Assembly (NCBI GenBank): GCA_027600665.1
Contig: JADGJL010000186.1
Coordinates: 1 to 34,110 of the forward strand
DNA: 34,110 nt
Source: Irineochytrium annulatum
Taxonomy: Eukaryota > Chytridiomycota > Chytridiomycetes > Chytridiales > Chytridiaceae
Direction: 5' to 3'
Numbering within the stretch: the stretch's first letter is position 1; each line of letters begins with the position of its first letter. A program made the translations under genes and the position numbers. Below the pieces are notes generated by a model. That model ran no database searches. It was not told where the DNA came from and saw only the letters and a list, made by a program, of their open reading frames with translations. Of the stretch, positions 9,759 through 20,792 are shown in pieces.

Positions 9759-12700
9759 TTAATCCTCCCCTCTCGCATCCTTCGCAAAGCTGAAAAGGTT
9801 CTCCGGGCCCCCAACAGCTCCCGTAACCGCCCCGGCATCAGCAACCCAGTTCCAATACCCAGCTGCGACGAGTCCGCCCTCGACCTCCTCCAGCCACCGA
9901 ACCGTCCGCCAAGCCTCATCCCGCACCTCCCCAACCAATTCCCTCAACGACTCAATCCTCTCCCTCACTCTCATCGCACCCCCTGTCTTATACACCCCAC
10001 CTCCACCACCGGCACCAGCAATACCACCCCTCCACGCCCGCCCCGCGCACAATTCCGTTCCGTTCCCACACCCAAGCCTGGGCACCAAGCCCGTCCCACC
10101 CTCCACCACGACCTCATCCGGGACAAAGTGGCTCTCCAAATACCCAATTAACGCCCTCGCGTTCAATTCGCCCATACCCTTCGTCCGCCTTAAAAGCTCA
10201 ACGCCCCAGTCCCTCGCGCTGCCGGGCCCATCACAGACGACGGCCGCGGGGACGCCCGCTTGCTGAAAGTGATGCCGGACGACCGCCGCAGCGTTTCGGC
10301 CGCGGCCCGTGATCCCTGTCCAGTATAGCGCGTGCGAGAGGAGCGAGAGCGCCAGGAACGCGACGGCGCCCCATTGGAACCAGAACGAGTTCGAGAGGTC
10401 CATCGGCAGAATCGACTCGGCGGGACGGGCCGCGGAAATGGAGGGGGTGGCGGATGAATATTGGATCGGCTTGCCGCCGGTGGTGGCTACCGCCTCAGGT
10501 CCCGCAGCAGCGACGCCGGTTGAACCTGCGTCGCCGCCAGCGGGCGCGCCGCCGGTCTTCGCGTTGAGGGCGTCAATCTCCTGGCGCAGGCTGACCATGA
10601 GATCGGCGGCACCCTTAGCAAGGCCCTTCGCACCCTCGGACTTGATAATGCCCTTTATCATTGGGCTCTTGAAGAACTTTATGCTCGTGGTGATAAGGAG
10701 CTTGCACTGATCCTTACCCGCCCAGGTGATACAATACTTGCCCATCGTTGTGAAGTTATCGCCGTATGGCACCTCCGGGGTCATTCCTCTGCATTCGACC
10801 ACGTAAACGCTAGAGAAGTAAAAAAAAAAACATTTAGGCGGTGTCCGTCGAACACTTTGTACTTACAAGTATTCCTGCTTCTTGAGGAGGTACGCAATCT
10901 CGTTAACTTTGGCTTCCTTCACTTTAACTGATCGGGGCGTTAGAAATCGGTAGCGAATATAAATCACCGCCTGAACCCACCCATCGGATTGTTCATCGGC
11001 ATGATCCAACTGCACTCCCTCGCCATAATCGGGTCCTTCGGCATGTCACCGCCAAGCGCCATGCCCGGCGGTACTGGCTCAACCCAACTGCCAACGGTCC
11101 TATTAGTCTCGCCGCGGCCCTTGTGATATCGGTCGTAGAGGGCGGCGTTCTCCGGGGACGATCCGAAGATGAGGTCGAAGAGCCGTTTAGCCGAGACCGG
11201 AAGCGTTATGCTCTGTTCCGTTTTCTCTAAGTGCTCGTCGCAGCCGCAGACCGGGTCGGTCGTCGGGATCGGGATCGACGGGGGTAAGTCGAACTCTAGT
11301 AGCGTGTAACAAGATCAATAATCACCGTCACCCACTGGATGAACTTCACTAACCGCTCACTTCAGCGGTTGGAGCGTCGACGCCGCCGGTCGCAGCGGCG
11401 CCGCTCCCTGACGTGGTAGCAGGCGCCGCCGCATCCTCCCCCGAATTGAGTTGAAGCTGGGTCTCGTTCAGATTCGTGACTGATTTCCTGCCCTTCTCCT
11501 TCTCATCCAGCTTGTGGTTATTCGAGAAGATCATGTCGAAAAGGGCTTGCGAGCTCAGACGCTAAAAAAATGGAATCGTTCAGAAACTACAACAATGAAA
11601 AGCAAGAACAATTTAAAAAGCAAATATATTCACCTCCCACGCCTCACCAGGTTTTGCGGCATTATCCCACGCCGATTTCAATGATCTGTAGATTTTTTCC
11701 TCGTTGATAAGGGTCTTAAACGAATGAGTTCCGTCGGCCGTATCGACAATAATAGTGCTGTGGAACGGGCTGCTCTTGTGCTTCTTAATGTCCTTGACGC
11801 TGTTGAGGTGAATGACAAGCTAGCTCGTGACACCATCAGTTGATTTATCAAACCAAAATTGGTCAATGATACATACGACGTTTAAGAAACCGAGGATGTT
11901 CGAGTGAAAACAGATCCGGTTTTGAGTTAAGAAAATCTTGCCCTGGATGACAATATCCCTCTGAAGAGCGATCGCAAAAACTGTGTTCGGACTTTTAGAC
12001 ATTTTGCACTTCAACCAATCTAACCTTCCACGACATAGTCCGACTTCGGCACGGACTTTAACAGCCGATGAAGCTCCTTGTTCTTCTTCTCCCAGTTATT
12101 GTCCGGGTATTTGACCTCCCCGAATACGGGATCCTCTCTCACAATGTCGTTCCCGATCCGCTTCACGTCCTCCACGTTCTCGACCATCACGTTGACGTCC
12201 TCATCCTCATCCGCATCATCGTCATCGTCCTCCTCCCCGCCGGTCGTCGCCCCACCACTCTCACGGGGGCCCGAGGCGGCCCCGCTCGAACGCCTGGTCT
12301 CCGTCCCGTCCTTCGGCGCCGAGAGCGCCGTCCCGCCTTGCCCACCAGCGCCAGCATCATCGTCATCATCGTCCGGGAGGTCCAGCTGCGCGGGATTTTG
12401 GGAGGCGGGCACGGGCAGGTAAGTCGGAGCCGCGGTGACGTTAGCCTGGATGGCGGGGTTGAGCGCCGCGGCCTTCGCGGCCTCGAGGCTCTGAATCCAC
12501 TCAAGCATGTCCTTCTCCGTCTCCGCTTGGAAAAGCAGGGAACGCTTTGGGGTAAAGATCTCGAAGCAGAACCGCCTGTCTACGTTGTACGTCGGCACCC
12601 TCATGCCGCATAGCAGGACGCTGAAGGGCCCCGTGACGACAACGGCGGACTTACGCTTCGTGCCGGAGCCGTCGACGACGTTGCTGACAGTGCCGCCGTT

Positions 12701-14321
12701 CGTGTTGGTCGTGCCGCCGTTGTTGTTATTGTTGTTGTTGGCGTTGAGCTCCGTTATCCAGACGAGGCCGTTGACGAGCGTCAGGTAAATGCGGGTCCAG
12801 TTCTTCCTCCGGTAGAACAGGTGGCCCTCTTTCTGGGTCGGGACCATGGGAGAAATTGGTAGGAGCGCCCCATTGCTGTTCCAGGTCGGCAGGGATGATG
12901 CCGCGACGACGGAGGACGGCGCGCCGCTGGGACCAACTGCCACGCCGTTATTGTTCGCCGCCGCCACTGGCGCTGCTGACGGGTTCCGAGCCATGGTGAA
13001 CGGAGGGGTGACAGCACCGGAGCCACCAACCCCGCCTTGCCCATCGGTTACCTCCAAGGTATTCAAAGCGTTCGAGGATGGGACTTGATAGATCGGCGCC
13101 GGGTTCGCCTTTCTAATTGCCTCCTCCTCAAGAGCCTGCTTGCGCATCTCGATGTCCATGGCCGTCGGCAGACTGCGACGGGCAGCCTCAAGCCTCGTCT
13201 TTAAGGCGTTCATCGAAGGGCCAATCCCGATGAAGACGTCACTGCTGAGCTCGAAGTAACCGGAGTGCGCTGCCATGGCGGTCATGAGCTGCAATGAACT
13301 AGCCTGTTAATGACCAGCAAGAGGCGGACGAAATAATCAGGTAGCTTACCCTGTCGACAATCAACATCTCCAAGTTGTTTTTAAAACACATAATTCTGTA
13401 CGCGTACTCGATCGACGAGCGAATGTACGCTTTCCTCGCCTCAAAAAGAACGTAGGCATCCTCCCGTAACGCGCTGGCCTCCTTAGTGCGCGGGAGCGAT
13501 GCATACTTCAGGAGCGCCGTATCATACCGCTCCACAACCTTGTCGTGGATCTTTCTGTAGTCCTTCATCTCCCTCACGTCCTCGCGGATATACTTCTGCA
13601 TCGGGACCAGCAGGTCCTGGGTTAGCGTCTCCATCAGCTTCGTCTTGTTCAGGCACTCGCTGCTGAGCGCGTCCGCGAACGTCGTGACGACCGTGTAATC
13701 CAGTAAGCTCATCTTTTTCCGAGCCGGCTTCATCCGCGACACCAAGGCCGAGGTAACGTCGTTGGCGCGCGAGAGCTCGTTCAGATAGTCTCGGCATCCC
13801 TTGGCCAGGTTTTCCAACCACTTCATCAAAGTCTCCACGTCGGACTCAAACTCCTGGATGGCAGCCCGAAAGTGCGGCGTGTCCTTTGTGGCCATGTCGA
13901 GCGTCATGAAGTGTGGGACCTGCGACGTCGGCGGAGGCGGAGGCATTGACGGCGAAGGCTGGGCCGTGAAGAGGTTCGGGTTCGAAAGGTGGAGCGGGTT
14001 GGCGAGCGCGGCGCGCTGAAAGCGCTCGCTGGCAACGGATCCGGCGGAGATGAACTGATGGTAGCCTCCGCCGGCAGACTGCTGTTGTTGAGCATTCGGG
14101 GACTGCCCGGTCGCGGTAGAGCCCACGGAGGCGGACGACGCGGACGGGTGGAGCGAGGAGCCGCGGTCGAGCGACGAGGAGCCCGACGAAGCCATATCAA
14201 ACGCGCTGTGAGCCCTGTTCATGGCCGGCGGCGCGTACAGGCCTGGGTGGGCGGGGTTGGAGTTGAACTGGTTCGGGAGCAGATCGCCACTGCCCGGCGC
14301 CGGGTGCCCCGGCATCACCAT
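9759..14321 (-). CDS. BAR-PH-GRAM-VASt lipid-transfer protein, Sip3/Lam1-Lam3 type
   Basis: Eight exons on the minus strand: 14321-13350, 13288-12025, 11980-11877, 11819-11634, 11561-11361, 11293-10981, 10927-10867, 10809-9759 (1383 residues; all phases agree). Order: disordered Ser/Pro/Gln-rich head (1-135), BAR-like helical region (about 140-375), PH domain (about 478-596, start EGHLFYRRKNWTRIYL, end EWIQSLEAAK, with an Asn run inside), acidic linker (about 630-690), GRAM (about 745-840, ALQRDIVIQGK and ICFHSNILGF), VASt (about 925-1090; CGCDEHLEK, SAKRLFDLIFG, TPEVPYGDNF, YCITWAGKDQCKL) and one membrane segment (about 1177-1200). Yeast relatives sit in the ER at contact sites and move sterol between membranes through VASt; that role is inferred. 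The start is the first ATG after an in-frame stop and a likely 5'UTR intron acceptor. About 180 residues follow the membrane segment, with Cys-bearing GCGNGTELCAGR; the tail may be lumenal. Confidence 0.88.
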
Positions 14322-14971
14322 CTCTTCAATCGTGGGAATGTAGCTGGGTACTGCGTGCTGTCCGAGTCAGAAGGAACGAATGGGGCTGATCCCTTTCCTC
14401 ACCCCGAATGGATTAACTGGACCCTTGCGGCAAGGTAGGTATTCGACTGGGTGGTCGACGGGCGGCCCGCGATCGTGATGAGGAGGATCGAGCAGGGAAG
14501 GTCTTTTTGCCAATCAGCCGCTCGCACACCTCCCCACCTTACCGGCCCCGAATCGACGACGTTTTTGTTTGCTTAGCTTGCTAGTCCATTTGCAGAGCGT
14601 GGATATGTTATTGTTGTTCTTACTCCATTCAAATAACTACGAAGGTGGTACGCGTCGACGCTGGACAGGACAGGCCAACGTTCTCATATCGCCGCTGATT
14701 ATTTAGTCACACAGGAATAAATGCAAAGAACTTATTTATTGTTAATTTTGCACTGCTAATTTCCTGTCTTGCCCAAAAGACCGCGCCTTCAATGAGCGGG
14801 GGCGGCTCCTCAGAAGCGAGGTTGAGGTCAGGCGGAGGCGCTCCTTAGCAGGACGGCGCAGGCGGTACCTCGTGCCCCGGAGCAAGGTCTCAATGAACTC
14901 ATCATTACCTTCCATTTTGTAACCTACTAAATTGCCATGCGTAACCTTTTGTGCCTAGCACGAGATAACTA
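14322..14971. other. upstream region of the Lam-like gene, no gene seen
   Basis: On the minus strand an acceptor-like CGGACAG (about 14373-14367), preceded by a pyrimidine tract and CTGAC, lies just before the start codon of the Lam-like gene, with GTGAGG about 45 bases further upstream, suggesting a short 5'UTR intron. The remaining bases, including an AT-rich patch at 14580-14770, carry no frame I can support. Confidence 0.4.
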
Positions 14972-15226
14972 CCTCTCGCAAGTCCAGCACCTGCACTACT
15001 CGTTGTCGTCACCGAAGGACCTTGTCCTTCGCGTAAGCGACCGTGATCTCCTCCCCGGCGCTAATCGGTCTGATGACCTCCAAGCACGGTACTTCCGAAA
15101 TCACACGATACTGGAAACTACATCAAAATGGGAATGACTCGTCGTCACTACCAGTCCGAATGCATATTCACCTTGCAGTTCGGCTCACAATCATGGTTCA
15201 CGAACCTCGCCGGCCCCAATAACAGT
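14972..15226 (-). pseudogene. relic of a Suv4-20/SET9-type SET domain
   Basis: On the minus strand, 15225-15152 reads LLLGPARFVNHDCEPNC and ends in a stop shortly after. After a frame change, about 15110-15015 reads EVIRPISAGEEITVAYAKD. Then 15001-14972 carries E-stop-CRCWTCER-stop. These are the GPARFVNHDC core, the GEEITxxY segment and the post-SET Cys cluster (CxCxTCER) of SET-domain histone-lysine methyltransferases of the Suv4-20/KMT5 kind, in correct order and spacing. The stops and frame change make it non-functional as it stands. The N-terminal SET half and the rest of the protein were not found. A normal enzyme of this group methylates histone H4 Lys20. Confidence 0.75.
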
Positions 15227-17097
15227 GCGGATGGTGGGCATCCCGGTCACGTTCGTCCTGGCAGCTGTCCCCTCAGCGGGTAGACGCTGGACGGTGTGCA
15301 TTTCTTTCTTGATTGAACGCCTGCGCTCTTGGCCGGCTCTATAATTCCTACGACGACCAAGGGATGTAATGTACGACGGGATTTGATGATGAAGGCATTG
15401 TGGAGGGCACCGAACGCTTCACAAGATCATGATAGGGCTCACCGATGACGGAACGCTATGCCCCGCTTTTTTAATAGCATGAAATTAATGTTGATTCTGG
15501 TTTCGTCGGCAGAGAAAAACCCTTCACTGGCATGCCGCCTACTTTTGATTCTTTATGCTCTTCTGAGATAACCGTGGCGACGGGCTTGAGCAAGGGAAGT
15601 CGAGGAGCCGTCGCTATTGCACTGTACTGCGAGACTCCGTTGCGTCGACAACATGCTCCGTCGTGGCACTCACTTTTGGGAAAAAAAAAAAATACCGCGC
15701 AGCATGGCCGACTTTAACTGGAGCAGACCATAGGCGTTGCGCTGTTGCCGACATTGTATCTGCACCCTTTGTCACTGGCATTGTACGGCGCTGGTCATCT
15801 TCCAACTTCATCTTCCCGCGAGAGCAGCGAGCTTGCGTTCTTTGAAATCGGCCTCAGCTGCTACAAAACTCTAATCATTCTGCTGGAGACCGACGGCTGC
15901 GACCCGCATTGCCTCCAGAACGACATCGGATATAGCGGTGCCCTTGCGTCATTCCACGCCCACACGTTAAAGACACTCGTGGACCCGGAGGAAGGTGACG
16001 ATGACTACGGAGGAGATGCGAACGGTACCTTGGTACTATTACGGGTACTATGGACACTTGGACGGCTGGAACGGTAAGCAAGAACTCGCCATCATTCGCA
16101 GTCGAAGGATATTGGATTGTTGCACCTTTACGTAAATTCAACCGAAAATGTCATCAACAAGCTCTGCTACACAGCATAGGAAGACCCCGTCGGTCATAGG
16201 CGTGCAGTTGACGGATTCACGTCCTCGGCTCTGATGATGCCGTTCGAGACGACATGCCTCCGTTGGACGACGGGTCACAAGCTCCCAATGAATTGTTCAC
16301 GCACCACCTCCACTACCATTGACCCACCATCCGTCGGCAGAGCCATTTACAGCTCACTCACAGCGCTTTCCCCGGCCATCTCACCTCGTTCATGATCGCA
16401 CCGCGTTTCTTGTAGCAGGTCCCTTCCCAAGCACGTCCGCTCGATCACGACTCCATCCGACGTAGAGTATTCAGACGGCAGGTCACATCTGGAGGAGCAA
16501 GGCATGCAGAAACTCACCACCGCCTGTGGCATCGTCAGGTTGCCAACAAAGAAGGAGAGAGGGATGTGGTGAGCTGCATTGAGACACAACCCAGCAGCTT
16601 GGAAAACCAAGCGGCGAAGCGGCGGCCCGACCTGCAGGATCGTACGTCCCAGACGCGTACACTGACAGCTGACACGTACGCTGACGGTCGACTACCAAGA
16701 TTGTAAGGTGGTCGGCGCCTTCCTGTCAACTAGTGAAAACTCGACCGCTCATTCTAAGCCAACCATGTTTTTCAATAATAGCCTCGACTAGGCTTCACGA
16801 CGTCGATGCCGTCCGCCTGCGGTCCACGCTCGGGCCAGCGGCCGGCGATGGGGATGTTAGCACCAAGATCGCGGTTGGTGTCAGTTGTCGTTTCCGCTGG
16901 TTTTGGTCCACAAATGGCGCACACTTTTTCGAACCGGCAGCGCGACCCCTTCTCGATCTCGTCATCCGCCGACTTCCCGGCTCCCGCGGTCTCCAGCTCC
17001 CGTCGTCCCACCAACAGTCTCCGACTTCCGTCGTCTCACCGACAGTCTCCAGGCGGGGAAACACCTGAGGAACGCCCTCACAAACGAACCCGCAGCA
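15227..17097. other. gene-poor stretch, possible further decayed coding DNA
   Basis: Frames of 60 to 110 codons occur on both strands, the longest being 15745-16077 (+) and 16347-16610 (-); neither has an intact domain I recognise and both lack flanking splice signals that would extend them. The right end (16914-17097) contains an Arg/Ser/Pro-rich frame that may be the true N-terminus of the next gene in another frame (see the findings). Confidence 0.35.
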
Positions 17098-18347
17098 ATG
17101 AAGCTTCGGCCACGCCGGAAGGCACCCGCGCCATCTGCCTCCACCGCACCCGCGCGCAACATCCACCGCACCAAGAAACCCTCGCCTCTTTCAAGACTCG
17201 CCGGCGCCTCGCCGGACATGCCGTTGCCGCCCGAGAAGGACGGCGGCGTTGCCCCTGTATCGTTTTCCCCATCGGACGCCGCCGCCGACACGGGCCCGAC
17301 GCCACCCCCGAGTGATAGAAGCAACACCGTGGCGTCCTCCCCGCAGATCGACCCGAAGGCGATGGCCAAGGTGAGGTGCCGGCGACGTGGACTCGAGGGT
17401 TCGGACTTCGGGGCCGTCTGTGACACAAACCCGAGCCGTCGGGCTGGTGGACACTTCGTCGTTGGGCTTTGGATCGCGTCGCTGACAATATTTTCTCGTG
17501 GTTTCCAGTTGGCGGTTGCGCTTCGGGTTAGGCTGGCGCTGGCGATGCACAAGGTCGCGACCGGCGTGGCGTCAAAGCCATTTCGCGAGATTGTCGGGAA
17601 GGATGATCGCGAGGTGTGGAAGGCGGACGACGGGAAGACGACGCGTCAGGATGGCCGCCAGGAGTCCAAAGTCGCTATGGCACAGGTCGACAAGTCGGGG
17701 AACGCGTCGTCGGATGGGATGGGAGGTGGGACATGGGATCGGCAACAAGATTGGGCAGCTTACGAGCGATCAAAGCAATGGTGAGTTTCACTTTGCCATT
17801 CTATTCGTTTGTTTCTGCTTACGTTTGTGCGCGTGCAAGGAATTCCGCGCCACCAACCTTCGCCCCTGCCTATCCACGCGACTACACCCCTCGGCCGCTT
17901 CATCCCTACCCGCAAGGCGTCAAAGCATGGGCAGACGCGCACTACGGCTATCCTTCGGAGCCTTATATCAACCAATACGCGCCGCACGCTAACCAATATC
18001 CACCATACGCATACGTAAGCCAGCAATATCGACCATACTACGCAGCAAGTCATACATCCAATTGTCCAAGCGCTGGCTATGGGCAACTTCAGCCGTACGC
18101 GGCGGGACAAGGGGTGGACAGTTGGGGTCGATATCAGCAGCCGCCTCAGCGTCAACCTCACCACCAGCATCAGCATCCACAGCAGCCACCGCTACAGCAC
18201 TATCCACAGCAGCAACAGGAGCATCAGCCACGCTCGTACTTATCTAAATACGATGGAGCAGATGGACGGGAGGGCTACAAACCGGCATCATACACCGATA
18301 TAGTGGGTGGTCGTGGATGGTACGGTGCTGCCGGAAGTGCATATTAA
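17098..18347 (+). CDS. Whi5/Nrm1-like short-motif protein with a Tyr/Gln/Pro-rich tail
   Basis: Model: 17098-17370, 17509-17780, 17840-18347 (350 residues; phases 0 and 2 agree; donors GTGAGG and GTGAGT). The N-terminus is Pro/Ala/Ser-rich, basic and probably disordered. Exon 2 opens with a helix-like stretch, residues 92-120 (LAVALRVRLALAMHKVATG, then KPFREIV), resembling the GTB/Whi5-like motif of fungal G1/S repressors (Whi5, Nrm1, Srl3), in which a short helix followed by a turn contacts the SBF/MBF transcription factors. That is a family-level guess from one short motif. Exon 3 encodes a low-complexity tail rich in Tyr, Pro, Gln and His (NQYPPYAYVSQQYRPYY, later His/Gln repeats), prion-like in composition. 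Intron 1 (138 nt) is in frame without a stop, so retention would insert 46 residues just before the motif. Convergent with the TCF25 gene, 310 bases apart. The start is the first ATG in this frame, but see the alternative at 16914. Confidence 0.6.
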
Positions 18348-18657
18348 AGCGTCGTGTCCGGAGGAGGGAGTGCATCGCGAGATGCACATCTACGTTTAAT
18401 TGCTCGCTTGGACGAGAGGATAATTTGGGACGTCGCTGGGGTGAGGGGATATATATTCACGCGTTCAAAAGGTCGGCGCCCAGTTATTGCCAGCATATTT
18501 TCAGTTATTTCATATTGTGAATTAAAGCGCAAGCCTTGGCACGACGTGACATTTACAACATGCGCCTTGTTGACAAAGAAATTCTTGGCTTCTGCCTTTC
18601 ACTGGCTTATAATACTCTGTACTTGTTTATATTTGTTCACGGCAACGCAAATAGCAC

Positions 18658-20792
18658 TTAATCTTCCCCCGTATCTTCCTCTTCGAACTCACCGTCGTCG
18701 TCCCCCGCTTCCTCGCCCGCCCCGCCCGCGGCATCCAGGCCTATTGCCGCCCGCAAGCTCCCCATTAACCAGCTGGCATAATGCATGATGCCCCCTCCAG
18801 TCTCACCCACGCTAGCGCCGCCGGATGATCGTTCTGGCGGCCTCGGTAGTGGCGGCATAGGGTCAAAGGCGTTCATGCCACGTCGCGTCGCCGAGGCCGG
18901 GAGGAACGGCATCAAGTTCGAGTATTCTAGCAGTACATTTAGATCGCCAGAAAGATGACAGCAGCAAGATTCTTACCAGAGACGTAGATATGCCTCGAAA
19001 CATTTAATGGCAGACCCTCCGTGTAGGCGGTCCTCCTGTTCTCTAACCCATTCTTCACCGCCGCATCGTGAAGGCCCAAGTTCGCAACCTCGCCAGCAAC
19101 CTGCCGCAACCACGCCAGTACCTCCGGCTCCTTCCATAAGGGGTGGCTTCTCTCCACGAAGAGTCTAATTAAGATGTCAACGGCCTTTTCAGAATCCGTC
19201 TCGACCGGGTTGCCAACGTCCGTGAAGACCGGGCTATTTGTTATATACGGGTCTGTCGTCGCGGCCTTGTCGAGGAGGAGGACGACCGCAACGGGGTAGT
19301 TCAGAATCGCTCGCCGCAGCAGCTCTGAGCTCTTTCGCCGGGTGCCGCCCGCTGCTAAGTTCGTCTCCTTGTTCTCGAGCTCCCACTCAACCAGCGCGAT
19401 CCCGAACTCCAAATTCGGCATCCCCACGATCTCGACGTCCGCGGCAGCCCCATCGCTCCCCTCGATGCCGTGCCCTCCCCACTCCCGCCACAGCCTTTGG
19501 AACCACTCGAACTCCCTCGCTTTTACGGCGTAGAAGTCCAACCCCAGCATCGCACCCAACGGGTCCTCCTCCGGGTCAATCGACAATAGCAGCTTCGACA
19601 CCTCCAGGCACGTCCGCCAGCACCCGCGCCTCCCGACAAAGTTCACGTGCCTGCCCAGCGCCAAGTGGAACGCCCTGTTCTCACGGTACTCGTACGGTAA
19701 CTGACAGCTCCCTGAAGCCAGCCCAAACATCGAGTGGAAGCTCCGCTCATACACATGCAGCGCGCGCTCGACGTACTCCGCGGCCTTCGCAAGATCAGGA
19801 TTCGGCTGCTGGAGCCTCGCGACCTCGCTCATCTGCAGCAAGGCGTCCACGTGAAACGGGTAAGCGTGCAGCAGGTTAGCGATCGTGTCGGGGTCGTGCG
19901 AGTTGACGCACTTCAGAAACATGGCCTGAATCTCGAGGTAGGTGGACGAGTACGTGAACGCGAACACGCCAGGGTGAACGTCGGCGTCACCCGGGCGGGA
20001 GGGGCTCTGAAGCATCTCCATGCCGATCCCGACACGGGCCTCCATCCGCGGCCACGTGTCGCGTGGGGTCGTTAAGACTGTGCGAACGCCGGCGTATCCA
20101 GGCACTGCGGGGCCTTTCTTGACGTATCGTTTGGCTTTAATTTCCGCGTCCATAATTTTGGAGCCGAAGAAGCGGCGCAGCTCGGCGTCGGCGTCGAGGT
20201 GGCGGGGCTCGATGCTGAGGAGTGCCTTCTTTGTTACCTTTGACGTGGACGCGGAAGGTCGCTCGACTGGCGCAAGCTCGCCAAAGCTAACATCACCGTT
20301 CAGTTCCTGTGCCTTTTGTGCCAAGGCACCGACTCACGTGGCGTTAATCTCCATGACGGCGGCCTCAATCTCGTCCTCACTGTCCTCCTTAACCTTACCG
20401 CGTTTCTCGTCGTCGCTACCGTGACCCACCGCAGCTTTCCCTTTGCCCTTCTTCTTCTTCTTCTTCTTATTGCTGCTCTTCGGTGGCGGCGTCGCGGGAG
20501 CGAGCTCCGCCTCCGGCTCTTCGGGCGGCTCTTCCTCTTCTTCCTCCGAGTTGTCGCCACTCGCCCCTGCATTCAGCTTCGACATGTTAGCTTCACGACA
20601 AGAGACTCCGAGCGCGAAGTGAGCCAAGCCACGTACCAGAGCGAACAAGTTCAGTGCCGGAGCAGGGGCATCGTCGGTGTCGTCCTCCTCCTCCTCATCC
20701 CTGTCCTCAGGAGATCCCTCAGACTGAGTCGCCGCCGCCCGCCGTCGCTGCTCCTCTTCCTTGAGAGCCTGAAGCTTCCGTGCTGCTCGCAT
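18658..20792 (-). CDS. RQC1: TCF25/Rqc1 family protein, ribosome-associated quality control
   Basis: Four exons on the minus strand: 20792-20637, 20576-20338, 20286-18977, 18926-18658 (657 residues). The start MRAARKLQALKEEEQ matches the basic start of the family. Then come acidic blocks with a Lys run (NKKKKKKKGKGK), typical of TCF25/Rqc1, and the helical TCF25 domain from about residue 145 (KALLSIEPRHLDADAELRRF, TYLEIQAMFLKCVNSHDPDT, YPFHVDALLQMSEVA, LPYEYRENRAFHLALGRHV), ending RHIYVSEYSNLMPFLPAS across the last splice and a Glu/Asp-rich tail. In yeast Rqc1 acts with Ltn1 and Cdc48 on nascent chains of stalled 60S subunits; TCF25 is the animal counterpart. Intron 1 is 60 nt, in frame and free of stops, so it could be retained; removing it joins NLFAL to LNAGASG, as the family suggests. 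Intron 2 uses GTGAGT with acceptor GTTAG. Confidence 0.9.

Noticed and set aside
16347..16610. Minus frame of 87 codons with Cys-containing segments.
   Set aside because: No zinc-finger spacing or known domain; flanks carry no splice sites that extend it.
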